A DNA stretch of 12,153 nucleotides, from assembly GCA_020058355.1 (NCBI GenBank), contig JAGVEG010000090.1:1-12153 (forward strand), read 5' to 3'. The DNA is from Candidatus Berkelbacteria bacterium (lineage in GTDB: Bacteria > Patescibacteriota > UBA1384 > CAILIB01). Each line of letters starts with the position of its first letter. The stretch's first letter is position 1. The position numbers were made by a program, and so were the translations under genes. The notes under the pieces were generated by a model. That model did not search any database. It saw only the letters and a program-made list of their open reading frames with translations, and was not told the origin of the DNA. Positions 1 to 6,388 of the stretch are shown here, in pieces.

Positions 1-1
1 A

Positions 2-181
2 ACACTGAGTAGCCGTACCTTTACTCAGCGCCTTGAGTACCTTCAGCGCATCGGATTGGTTGAAAAAATAGATGATCTACTAACCCCAACCACACAGGGG
101 AGCGAGCTTATTCCGGTATTAGAAAGTTTGAGCGCGTTTGGATCAGCGCTTGAGGAGAAGGCACTTGCCCAGACCTTATAA
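2..181 (+). CDS. Winged-helix transcriptional regulator, HxlR-like (C-terminal fragment)
   Basis: Partial gene cut by the left edge; 59 codons remain in frame from base 2 to a TAA stop. The visible part reads as recognition helix plus wing: SSRTFTQRLEYLQRIGLVEK, then TPTTQGSELIPVLESL. This matches the usual HxlR/MarR layout, in which a helix of the form 'LtqRLkyLerxGLv' is followed by a short wing ending in 'LTxxGxeL' and a C-terminal dimerisation helix. Proteins of this kind bind palindromic promoter DNA as dimers and often respond to small molecules or redox stress. The canonical HxlR wing motif (P-x-x-V-E-Y) is not clear here, so the exact family is uncertain. Its target cannot be told from the fragment. 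It lies 47 bases before rpmF on the same strand. Confidence 0.55.
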   Translation, partial: TLSSRTFTQRLEYLQRIGLVEKIDDLLTPTTQGSELIPVLESLSAFGSALEEKALAQTL

Positions 182-228
182 ATGTGCAATTATGCCTAAG
201 ATCCCTATTTCTTTCTAGACGATTTCCC

Positions 229-402
229 ATGGCAATGCCAAAGAAGCGTATGAGCCGAGTGCGTTCAGCATGGCGTCGCGCTACCATCTTCCTCACCTTC
301 CCATCAACACACGTCTGCGCGTGCGGTGCTACCGCTGTTCGCCATCAGGCATGTGGAGTATGCGGGGTTTACAACGGTCGCAAGACTATCCTCGCTAAGT
401 AA
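229..402 (+). CDS. rpmF: 50S ribosomal protein L32
   Basis: 57-residue L32, a small zinc-binding protein of the large ribosomal subunit. It begins MAMPKKRMSRVRSAWRRA, the typical basic N-terminus (usually M-A-V-P-K-K-x-x-S), and carries two zinc-ligand pairs, CAC near residues 30-32 and CGVC near residues 44-47, before a C-terminal NGRKTI. I chose the ATG at 229 because it gives the family length. The reading frame is open upstream to 184, but that extension (MQLCLRSLF...) is not L32-like. No convincing Shine-Dalgarno precedes the start. The next gene, nusB, begins 11 bases after the stop, so the two are probably co-transcribed. Having all four cysteines marks it as a zinc-loaded form. Confidence 0.93.
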   Translation: MAMPKKRMSRVRSAWRRATIFLTFPSTHVCACGATAVRHQACGVCGVYNGRKTILAK

Positions 403-413
403 TTGCAGGTTCT

Positions 414-893
414 ATGGGGCAGAACCGCCACCTCTCCCGCATCGTCGCGATGCAATCGCTGTACGAGTGGGATTTTCGTGGTACCAGTGAAGACGTCCAC
501 GAGATCCTAGACCGCAATATTGCGGAATTCCGCAAGGAAGTCTCGGATTGGTACGTGCGCAAGCTGGTACTTGGTGTCATCCAGCACATCGAAGAAATCG
601 ACGCACTGCTTGTTGAAGCGGCTCCAGAGTGGCCTCTTGAACAAATAGCGCGTGTCGATAAGATCACGCTCGAGCTTGCCGTGTACGAGTTACGCCATGA
701 TCCTGATCAAGGCGTTCCTCCGCGCGTTATTATTAACGAGGCAGTTGAGATCGCGAAGACCTTCGGTGGCGCCAGTGCACCAAAGTTTATTAATGGTGTC
801 CTTGGCTTTGTCTATCGTAAGTTTGAAGATACGTTTAAACCCCGCGACGACCGTCGTTTTGCCGAAATTCAGGCACGCCGCACCGCCGCCTAA
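414..893 (+). CDS. nusB: Transcription antitermination factor NusB
   Basis: 159-residue all-helical NusB. With NusE (S10) it binds boxA RNA and helps RNA polymerase read through rRNA operons, coordinating rRNA folding and processing. Diagnostic segments are RHLSRIVAMQSLYEWDF at the N-terminus, the WPLEQIARVDKITLELAVYEL helix, and the signature VIINEAVEIAKTFGG followed by FINGVLGFV. Length is slightly above the usual 130-150 because of a charged tail after residue 140. The ATG at 414 has a modest AGGT at 407-410. It sits between rpmF and rnc, so this cluster groups a ribosomal protein, an rRNA transcription factor and the rRNA-processing nuclease. The gene is followed by a small stem-loop at 898-915. 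Confidence 0.95.
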   Translation: MGQNRHLSRIVAMQSLYEWDFRGTSEDVHEILDRNIAEFRKEVSDWYVRKLVLGVIQHIEEIDALLVEAAPEWPLEQIARVDKITLELAVYELRHDPDQGVPPRVIINEAVEIAKTFGGASAPKFINGVLGFVYRKFEDTFKPRDDRRFAEIQARRTAA

Positions 894-897
894 ATCT

Positions 898-915
898 GGC
901 TTCCTTGGGGAAGCC
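898..915 (+). other. Short perfect stem-loop between nusB and rnc
   Basis: GGCTTCC (898-904) pairs fully with GGAAGCC (909-915) around a TTGG loop. No T-run follows, so it is not an intrinsic terminator; a pyrimidine stretch (ATCCTCCCCT) leads straight to the ATG at 926. RNase III genes in other bacteria are known to be autoregulated through cleavage of a leader hairpin. A role here in rnc translation or mRNA processing is inference only, since 7 base pairs is short for an RNase III substrate. Confidence 0.45.
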
Positions 916-925
916 ATCCTCCCCT

Positions 926-1642
926 ATGTCACATCAACCATCCACCTACGAGTCCATTTTTGAGGCTACCGGGGTGATCATTCAGAGCGCCGAGCTTCTT
1001 GATGAGGTCTTTACCCATCGCTCACTCGTAAACGAGAAAAGCGCAGTAAAAAAGCACAATGAACGTCTCGAGTTTCTCGGTGACGCTGTTCTTGAGCTTG
1101 TTGTTACTGAGCACCTTTTTGCCGAGTACCCGAACCCAGAAGGAGAGCTTACTGCCTGGCGAAGCGCCTTGGTACGTGGTGAATCTCTCGCCGAAACCGC
1201 TGAACTCTATCGCTTTGGCGAGCTCTTAAAGGTATCCCGCGGTGAAGCTCTTAGTGGAGCCAAGGCCAAGAACCGCCTTCTCGCCAATGTCTTTGAGGCC
1301 TTTCTTGGTGCGCTCTATCTTGATCAGGGGTACGATGTTTGCAAAGAGTTTATTACCCGCAGCATCCTGACTAAGATGCCTGATGTCCTTGCTGCCGGTG
1401 CCTTTATTGATCCGAAGAGCCGCCTACAAGAGCTGACCCAAGAATCACATGGCGTAACCCCGATATATCAGATTGTGAGCGAGCACGGTCCTGACCATGC
1501 TAAAGAGTTTATTGCGCAGGCTCTCCTTGGTACTGAAGTACTTGGTACCGGAGTTGGTAACAGTAAGCAGACCGCCCAAGTAAACGCAGCTGCAGACGCC
1601 CTCCGTACCCTCCTCAACGTCAATGACCAGCAATCGGATTGA
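926..1642 (+). CDS. rnc: Ribonuclease III
   Basis: 238-residue dsRNA endonuclease that cuts rRNA precursors and structured mRNAs. Domain order is the RNase III catalytic domain (about 8-150) and a C-terminal dsRNA-binding domain (about 165-232). The signature HNERLEFLGDAVLELVV supplies E46, E49 and D53 for metal binding and catalysis. The second acidic cluster reads LLANVFEAFLGALYLDQG, giving E124 but N121 where the well-studied enzymes have Asp (A. aeolicus D107, E. coli D114). The dsRBD is visible as DPKSRLQELTQ and a C-terminal SKQTAQVNAAADAL helix. I prefer the ATG at 926; a TTG at 905 in the same frame would add seven residues but starts inside the stem-loop at 898-915. Neither has a Shine-Dalgarno at normal spacing. 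Its last 20 bases overlap the next gene. Confidence 0.94.
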   Translation: MSHQPSTYESIFEATGVIIQSAELLDEVFTHRSLVNEKSAVKKHNERLEFLGDAVLELVVTEHLFAEYPNPEGELTAWRSALVRGESLAETAELYRFGELLKVSRGEALSGAKAKNRLLANVFEAFLGALYLDQGYDVCKEFITRSILTKMPDVLAAGAFIDPKSRLQELTQESHGVTPIYQIVSEHGPDHAKEFIAQALLGTEVLGTGVGNSKQTAQVNAAADALRTLLNVNDQQSD

Positions 1643-2114
1643 TACCATTGCCGATGCGGTGAGCACCTGGATGGGCACCACCGCCTCCCTCGTCCTCCAC
1701 ACAATATTTTTCCTCGGTGCATTTGTTCTGCACTGGGTGTTTAAGGTTGACATTGACACCATTCTCCTTAGCCTCACTACAATCGTGTCCCTTGAGGCCA
1801 TCTATCTTGCCTTGTTTATTCAGCGCTCTGTAAACTCACAATCAGTCAGACTTGAAGAGGTAGAAGAAATCCTCGAAGATGTTGAAGAAGACCTCGAGAA
1901 AGTTGAGGAGTCCCTCGATGAGGTTGAGGAGAGTCTTGAAGATGTTGAAGAAGAGCTTGATGATTGGGAGGCTAAGCAACTCCGCCGCGAACGCAAAGCT
2001 GCCCGTGAAGCCGCCAAGGAGGAAAAAGAGCAAGAAAAAAGCATGGACGAGCTCCATGCACTTGCTGCTGAACTACAGCGGTTGATTGAATCGCTTAGTA
2101 GTAAACGTCCGTAG
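1623..2114 (+). CDS. DUF1003-like two-helix membrane protein with acidic heptad coiled coil
   Basis: 163-residue predicted inner-membrane protein. After an amphipathic N-terminus (RIDTIADAVSTWMG), two hydrophobic helices lie at about 20-40 and 46-66; the second continues into TTIVSLEAIYLALFIQRSVN, a block I associate with DUF1003-type proteins. Residues 77-118 form six consecutive heptads of the pattern L-(E/D)-x-(V/W)-E-x-x, giving a highly acidic coiled coil. A basic then mixed-charge helix (QLRRERKAAREAAKEE) and a final amphipathic helix complete it. The cytosolic part is therefore a long charged rod anchored by a hairpin of two membrane helices. The start ATG lies inside the end of rnc, so translation is probably coupled. 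Function is unknown; a membrane-tethered scaffold is one possibility. Confidence 0.72.
   Translation: MTSNRIDTIADAVSTWMGTTASLVLHTIFFLGAFVLHWVFKVDIDTILLSLTTIVSLEAIYLALFIQRSVNSQSVRLEEVEEILEDVEEDLEKVEESLDEVEESLEDVEEELDDWEAKQLRRERKAAREAAKEEKEQEKSMDELHALAAELQRLIESLSSKRP
1851..1976 (+). repeat. Six tandem 21-base units encoding heptads
   Basis: Six in-frame 21-base units start at 1851, 1872, 1893, 1914, 1935 and 1956. They encode LEEVEEI, LEDVEED, LEKVEES, LDEVEES, LEDVEEE and LDDWEAK. The DNA is also repetitive (CT-C/T-GA-A/T-GA at each unit start, GTTGA-A/G-GA inside), with synonymous changes between units. This suggests duplication of a heptad module followed by drift under selection for the protein pattern. 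Confidence 0.85.
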
Positions 2115-2126
2115 GGCTTTCTGTTA

Positions 2127-2155
2127 TTGCTTCTTATCAGATAAGGTGGTATAAG
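2127..2155 (+). promoter_or_regulatory. Sigma-70-type promoter candidate for the 177-aa gene
   Basis: TTGCTT at 2127-2132 (-35; consensus TTGACA) and TATAAG at 2150-2155 (-10; consensus TATAAT) are separated by exactly 17 bases. They sit in the 61-70 base gap between the DUF1003-like gene and the next coding start. Together with the terminator at 2724 this makes the following gene an independent unit. Confidence 0.6.
2133..2145. promoter_or_regulatory. Dyad CTTATC-A-GATAAG in the promoter spacer
   Basis: A perfect 6-base inverted repeat with a single central A lies wholly between the -35 and -10 hexamers. A one-base loop cannot form an RNA hairpin and no T-run follows, so it reads better as a protein-binding dyad than as a terminator. 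The regulator is not identified. Confidence 0.45.
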
Positions 2156-2165
2156 GACTATACCA
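2147..2165. promoter_or_regulatory. Dyad TGGTATA-N5-TATACCA over the -10 and start region
   Basis: Perfect 7-base arms (2147-2153 and 2159-2165) flank the spacer AGGAC, with the left arm overlapping the -10 hexamer. Bound protein here would block polymerase, the usual geometry of a repressor operator. It could also form a small hairpin at the 5' end of the mRNA. Confidence 0.45.
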
Positions 2166-2184
2166 AACAAAAGAGGTGAGTACT

Positions 2185-2718
2185 ATGAAAAGACGAGTTG
2201 TTCGCGAAGCGATCAAGCAACCAAGTGATCGTCATAATGATTACCGAAAAAAACTGATTGCCCTTCTGGCACTACAGCAGGCGTATCCAGGTGGCGGCCT
2301 GCTGAGCTTCGATAACCTACTCAAACGAGTACGAAACCGGTGGAACGAATTGATCACACCACAGATGCTAAACAGTGTTCTTAATCTCCCCGAAACACAA
2401 GAAGGGATACAGGAATTTTTTGGTGAAGACAATGTATGGTTTGTTCGCTTGAAGGCTGATGACACACACATATATGCAAACCTTTCCACCGAGACACTCA
2501 CAACCCTCCATAGACTTGGAGAAGAATATAGGATAGCTTCTGAAAGAATAGTGCGATTCAACTCATCTAGACCAAACCTCTCTGCGAAAGTTGTGACAAT
2601 GAGAAGTGAACTCGCAAGATTAGAAGAAGAGCTACGAGTGGCAGATGCAGAAACTGCCGTGCTTCAGCAAAACCTCATTGTTGCACAGCAAGAAATTGCA
2701 AAGCACCTGCCCACATGA
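2185..2718 (+). CDS. Hypothetical protein, possible winged-helix N-half and coiled-coil C-terminus
   Basis: 177-residue protein that I do not recognise. The start at 2185 is fixed by a strong Shine-Dalgarno, GAGGTGA at 2173-2179, five bases upstream; this is the best ribosome site in the window. The N-terminal part is basic (MKRRVVREAIKQ). It continues as helices (KLIALLALQQAYPGGGLLSF, then LLKRVRNRWNELITPQMLNSVL) before a strand-like NVWFVRLKADDTHIYANL, an order compatible with a winged-helix fold, though that is inference. From about residue 105 it is helical, ending in a clear coiled coil (ELARLEEELRVADAETAVLQ). No signal peptide or membrane segment is seen. It has its own promoter, two dyads and its own terminator, and its base composition looks more A-rich than its neighbours. 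This pattern is common for accessory or autoregulated genes. Confidence 0.75.
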   Translation: MKRRVVREAIKQPSDRHNDYRKKLIALLALQQAYPGGGLLSFDNLLKRVRNRWNELITPQMLNSVLNLPETQEGIQEFFGEDNVWFVRLKADDTHIYANLSTETLTTLHRLGEEYRIASERIVRFNSSRPNLSAKVVTMRSELARLEEELRVADAETAVLQQNLIVAQQEIAKHLPT

Positions 2719-2723
2719 ATCAA

Positions 2724-2756
2724 GCCCGGAGAGTATTCTCCGGGCCTCATTTTTTT
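2724..2756 (+). terminator. Intrinsic terminator after the 177-aa gene
   Basis: GCCCGGAGA (2724-2732) and TCTCCGGGC (2737-2745) form a perfect 9-bp GC-rich stem with a GTAT loop. A T-run follows at 2750-2756. The stop codon is only six bases upstream. On the opposite strand the stem lacks a good U-run, so it mainly ends + transcripts before the convergent operon. Confidence 0.92.
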
Positions 2757-2765
2757 ATTACAACA

Positions 2766-3698
2766 CTACTCAATCACCACATCCTCGAACGCCGTCTTTG
2801 TCAGGAGATCAACCACACGTGAGGCCCCACCCCGACTCCATTCATAACTACTCAGCACGGCTACCACAAAGGTCTTGCCATCACGTTGCGTAGCACTTAC
2901 CAGGCAGTATCCTGCATCGGGTGTGAACCCAGTTTTACCGCCAAGTACACCCTGGCCACCAAGTAGCTCATCAGTATTTGTCATAGCTGTTTCGCGGCCG
3001 TCTGCACTGGTAATAATAGTACGCTTGGTACCGATAATTGCCTTTAGTACTTCGTTCTCAAGATTATGAGCAAGTAGCTGGGTGAGATCAGTGGCAGTTC
3101 CCTTGGTTTCGCTTTCGTAGCCAGCTGCGTCCGCGAATGAAAAATGTTCAAAGCCAAGCTGGCGAGCATGCTCATTCATAAGGCGTGGGAATTCGCTGCG
3201 ATCAAGACCTTTTGCTTGGGTAACGCCTTCTACCAGGACGCGTGCAGCATCATTTCCTGAGACCATAAGTAATGCCTGGAGAAGTTCCTGAACGCTATAT
3301 TGCTCACCTTTTCGTAGTTCCGCACGGCTTCCTGGCGCCTGAGCTGCCCACTGACTGACCGTGAGGCTGGCATCGAGTGGCAAAACACTCACCACAAGCG
3401 ATGAGGTGAGTAATTTGGTGGTACTCGCAATAGGCACCATCTGTTGATCAGGACTTGCTGCAACCACTGTGCCGCTTTCAACATGATAGACTGCCCATTG
3501 ACGAGCGGCCACACCAGAGATCGGCTCTTTGAGCGCGGCGTATATTGGTAACACCGGAAGTTCAACAGTGCGGGCACCGGCAACTTCGGGAATAGGGGCC
3601 TGCAGCTGCAGCCGCTCTTGCTGGAACGCCAAGAGGGGTATTGAACCCCCAAGGACCACACAGAGAAGCGTACCGAGACCAAGTGACCACTGCTTCAT
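2766..3698 (-). CDS. D-alanyl-D-alanine carboxypeptidase, peptidase S11 (penicillin-binding protein)
   Basis: 310-residue secreted serine peptidase that removes the terminal D-Ala from peptidoglycan pentapeptides. The N-terminus MKQWSLGLGTLLCVVLGGS is a signal peptide or membrane anchor. All three active-site motifs are present: SxxK as S92-T-T-K95 (in IASTTKLL), SGN at 147-149 (MVSGNDAARVL) and KTG at 255-257 (GGKTGFTPDAGYCLV). The mature enzyme lies outside the membrane. It is shorter than E. coli DacA (about 400 aa) and has no room for the extra C-terminal beta-domain or amphipathic anchor helix, so tethering is presumably through the N-terminus. It is the last gene of the long minus-strand run: its ATG begins two bases after the pseudouridine synthase stop with no Shine-Dalgarno of its own, so it probably depends on coupled translation. 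Confidence 0.9.
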   Translation of the reverse strand: MKQWSLGLGTLLCVVLGGSIPLLAFQQERLQLQAPIPEVAGARTVELPVLPIYAALKEPISGVAARQWAVYHVESGTVVAASPDQQMVPIASTTKLLTSSLVVSVLPLDASLTVSQWAAQAPGSRAELRKGEQYSVQELLQALLMVSGNDAARVLVEGVTQAKGLDRSEFPRLMNEHARQLGFEHFSFADAAGYESETKGTATDLTQLLAHNLENEVLKAIIGTKRTIITSADGRETAMTNTDELLGGQGVLGGKTGFTPDAGYCLVSATQRDGKTFVVAVLSSYEWSRGGASRVVDLLTKTAFEDVVIE

Positions 3699-3700
3699 TA

Positions 3701-4447
3701 CTAGTCTTTGAGAGCTGCGCGGACAAGCTCGGGCGAGATCTGCTTAATCTCCCCTGCTTTGAGATAATCAAGCCGTAGACCACCAATAGCAATACGAGTA
3801 AGACGCTCAACGCTTACTCCAAGAGTAGCGAGCATGCGGCGCACCAGATGATGGCGACCTTCACGGACCGTAAGCTGAATTGAATAATGAGTAGCATCCA
3901 AGCGCTGGATAGTAACCCGCTCAGCAAATGCCTTGCCATCACCAAGCTTAACGCCTTTCTCAAGCTTCTGAATAAGCTTCTCAGCATCCGGAAGTACACC
4001 GTTTTTCTCACGAGGGGCACCGATCACGCGGTAGGTTTTCTTGTGCTCAAAACGCGGATGAGTCAATTCAAGTGCCACCTCACCAATGTTAGTGACCACA
4101 ATCAGGCCATCGCTCTCTTTATCAAGGCGACCCGCCGGATACACACGCTCGTTCTCAGGGAAGTAATCAGTTACCAGGCGCTCACCCTTTTGGCGCTCGG
4201 TAGAACACACTACGCCACGTGGCTTATGGAAAAGATACACCATGCCGAGGGGAGCCTTCTTAGGAAGTGCGGTTGACTTCCAGAAAACAGGCTCCATGGC
4301 AGGATCGACAAGCCGAACCGGATCTTTGCAGATTTCGCCAGCAATACTAACCTCACCATCCTTAATCACCTCCTCTGCCTGGCGGCGCGAGAGGGCGAAA
4401 CGACTTGCAATAAGCCGATCGAGCTTTTCTTCGGTACTATTTGTCAC
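3701..4447 (-). CDS. rRNA pseudouridine synthase, RsuA/RluB family
   Basis: 248-residue enzyme that isomerises uridine in ribosomal RNA. An N-terminal S4 RNA-binding domain (about 7-50, KLDRLIASRFALSRRQAEEV) precedes the catalytic domain with motif AGRLDKESDGLIVVTN; D109 is the expected catalytic Asp. Further family blocks are VYLFHKPRGVVCS, a C-terminal REGRHHLVRRMLATLG, and LTRIAIGGLRLDYLKAGE. I chose the GTG at 4447, which overlaps the end of aspS by 11 bases; the frame is open back to 4537, but the added residues are shadow translation of aspS and not S4-like. RsuA (16S) and RluB (23S) cannot be told apart with certainty by eye, so no symbol is given. It lies between aspS and the carboxypeptidase gene in one operon. 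Confidence 0.9.
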   Translation of the reverse strand: MTNSTEEKLDRLIASRFALSRRQAEEVIKDGEVSIAGEICKDPVRLVDPAMEPVFWKSTALPKKAPLGMVYLFHKPRGVVCSTERQKGERLVTDYFPENERVYPAGRLDKESDGLIVVTNIGEVALELTHPRFEHKKTYRVIGAPREKNGVLPDAEKLIQKLEKGVKLGDGKAFAERVTIQRLDATHYSIQLTVREGRHHLVRRMLATLGVSVERLTRIAIGGLRLDYLKAGEIKQISPELVRAALKD

Positions 4448-5834
4448 TGACGGTAAGATGAAGTTCTTTAAGTTGGGTGGCTGAGAGTGGGCCAGGAGCC
4501 GACATGAGTGGATCACGCCCCTCACCAGTCTTTGCAAATGGAATCACCTCGCGGATGTTTGGCTCACCCTGGAGAATCATCAATAGGCGATCAATACCAG
4601 GAGCAAGTCCTCCGTGGGTTGGAGCACCGTAAGTATAGGCCTTCAGCATGTGGCCGAACTGACGATCAATCTGTTCAGCGCTTAGGCCCATGATCTCGAA
4701 GATGCGTCGCTGTAGCTCAGGTTTGGTGATACGGATACTACCAGAACACATTTCATACCCGTTAATCACGAAGTCATAGCACTGCGCCTTTAGGGAAAGA
4801 AGGGTTGCACGGTCGTTGCTAGCAACCTTCTCTACATCTGCCTCGTGAGGCATCGAGAATGGGTTGTGAGCAAAGGTAAGACCACCTTCTTTGTCTTCTT
4901 CAAAGAGTGGGAAGTCAACGATCCAGGCGGCGGCAAGTTCGTCATTATCATCTTTATTGACGCGAAGATCTGGCTTATCAGAACCATACTTTTCCATAGC
5001 CTCAGCATAGCTGATGCGCGGCCACGGACTAAACGTAAAGTGTTTTTCGGGGTAGAGCTGGCCGATAACCGTTGTGAAGAGCTCTTCGGTAAGATCAAAG
5101 ATTTCGTCCTGGGTGGCAAATGACATCTCTAAGTCCAATTGGGTAAACTCTGGCTGACGGTCGCCACGGGTTCCTTCATCGCGGAAACAGCGGGCAATTT
5201 GATAGTAACGCTCAACACCGGCCACCATGAGCAGCTGCTTGAACTGCTGCGGACTCTGGGGAAGGGCGTAGAACTCACCGCGGCGCTGCGTTGGCACCAC
5301 GAAGTCACGCGCACCTTCTGGGGTGGTAGCGGTAAGAACTGGGGTGTCTACCTCGATAAACCCATGGAAATCAAGGAAGCGGCGAATTGCCCCGACCAAC
5401 TTGGCACGAGCAACAATATTATCACGCATGCGCTCACTCCGGAGATCAAGGTAGCGGTATGCAAGACGCAGCTCTTCTTCTACCACGCGAGTATCAGTAT
5501 CAAGCTGGAACGGTGGGGTTTCCGCAATACTTACAATGGTAAGCTCCTCTGCCTGCACCTCAATAGATCCCGTTGGTAGCTCTGGGTTTACCAGCTTCTC
5601 TGAACGAGCCACCACAGCACCGGTAATGATCACACAGGACTCAGGAGTAAGTCGCTGGAACGCCTCCCAACTTGTTGGAAGGAAGGTACCAGAAACCACC
5701 TGCACGATGCCGCTGCGATCGCGCAAATCAATGAAGCCAACCTTGCCGTGATTACGAATACGGTGCACCCATCCACGGATGGTGACACGCTCAGAAATAT
5801 GCTCAGGGGTTTGGAGGGCGGTAAGTACTGACAT
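4437..5834 (-). CDS. aspS: Aspartyl-tRNA synthetase (bacterial type, lacking the GAD insertion)
   Basis: 465-residue class II synthetase charging tRNA-Asp. An OB-fold anticodon-binding domain (about 1-105, with TIRGWVHRIRNHGKVGFIDL) is followed by the catalytic core. Motif 1 is around HGFIEVDTPVL (157-167). The flexible region is ARDFVVPTQRRGEFYALPQS. Motif 2 is RCFRDEGTRGDRQPEFTQLD (215-234), and motif 3 is GLAPGIDRLLMIL (409-421). These blocks are clearly bacterial-type. However, typical bacterial AspRS is near 590 residues because of a GAD domain between motifs 2 and 3. Here YGSDKPDLR (283-291) runs through about 12 residues straight into WIVDFPLFEED (304-314), so that domain is absent. 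It is 47 bases downstream of the Nudix gene and overlaps the pseudouridine synthase start. Whether it also charges tRNA-Asn cannot be read from the sequence. Confidence 0.95.
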   Translation of the reverse strand: MSVLTALQTPEHISERVTIRGWVHRIRNHGKVGFIDLRDRSGIVQVVSGTFLPTSWEAFQRLTPESCVIITGAVVARSEKLVNPELPTGSIEVQAEELTIVSIAETPPFQLDTDTRVVEEELRLAYRYLDLRSERMRDNIVARAKLVGAIRRFLDFHGFIEVDTPVLTATTPEGARDFVVPTQRRGEFYALPQSPQQFKQLLMVAGVERYYQIARCFRDEGTRGDRQPEFTQLDLEMSFATQDEIFDLTEELFTTVIGQLYPEKHFTFSPWPRISYAEAMEKYGSDKPDLRVNKDDNDELAAAWIVDFPLFEEDKEGGLTFAHNPFSMPHEADVEKVASNDRATLLSLKAQCYDFVINGYEMCSGSIRITKPELQRRIFEIMGLSAEQIDRQFGHMLKAYTYGAPTHGGLAPGIDRLLMILQGEPNIREVIPFAKTGEGRDPLMSAPGPLSATQLKELHLTVSDK

Positions 5835-5881
5835 GGCCCTAGTGTGGCAGAAAATACTGGGTGAGACCAGGAGAAATACTC

Positions 5882-6388
5882 CTACATCAACGCCTCAGCG
5901 GGTGGCGGTACATTACCCCGCTCTATATAGCAGGCAAGTGGATACACCTCTCCCCGGATGAGTTGCTGCGCGATGTGCTCCATGCCAGGGTTCCGTAAAA
6001 TCTTTGTCTCGCACGCCTCCGCTAGTTCAGCTGGTGTGAACCACTTGATTTCAGAGATTTCGTCCAACTTACCATGCTGGATCTGCTCCCCAGCATGTGC
6101 ATGAAAGACCATCTCCACCGTGTATCCCGCAGGATGATCCCAGCCCAATGCCTGCACAACCATAAAGCCGTCTATAACAGCCGTGTAGCCTGTTTCTTCA
6201 GTCAGCTCACGAAGGAATGCGGCCATGGGTAACTCCCCCATGTCTACCTTGCCGCCAGGAAATGACCACTTTCCCGCAACACTTGCCTTGGTTTCACGGG
6301 CGAGCAAATACTCACCACGCTCATTGCGGACTGCGCAACGCGCAACCAGATTTACTACCTTACTTACTTCAACAACAGATTGCGGCAT
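5882..6388 (-). CDS. Nudix hydrolase
   Basis: 168-residue pyrophosphohydrolase of the Nudix superfamily, acting on nucleoside diphosphates linked to another group. The Nudix box is intact: G46, five residues, E52, seven residues, then RELTEETGY (60-68), matching G-x5-E-x7-R-E-U-x-E-E-x-G-U with Tyr in the last hydrophobic place. It is preceded by the usual strand and the KWSFPGG turn. The substrate (oxidised dNTP, ADP-ribose, other) is not evident. Its ATG overlaps the pheT stop by one base (TAATG), so the two are translationally coupled. A MutT-like cleanup role is possible but unproven. Confidence 0.9.
   Translation of the reverse strand: MPQSVVEVSKVVNLVARCAVRNERGEYLLARETKASVAGKWSFPGGKVDMGELPMAAFLRELTEETGYTAVIDGFMVVQALGWDHPAGYTVEMVFHAHAGEQIQHGKLDEISEIKWFTPAELAEACETKILRNPGMEHIAQQLIRGEVYPLACYIERGNVPPPAEALM

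Noticed and set aside
2133..2145. Terminator after the DUF1003-like gene
   Set aside because: The loop would be one base and no T-run follows; it fits a promoter dyad better.
4448..4537. N-terminal extension of the pseudouridine synthase
   Set aside because: These 30 residues are aspS coding sequence read in another frame, and the S4 domain begins after the GTG at 4447.
5139..5579. 146-codon open frame on the + strand
   Set aside because: It is antisense to the conserved motif 2 region of aspS and is a shadow of that gene.
5869..5883. AGGAG-N5-CTCCT inverted repeat at the Nudix stop
   Set aside because: A five-bp stem with no T-run on either strand; too weak to call a terminator or regulator.
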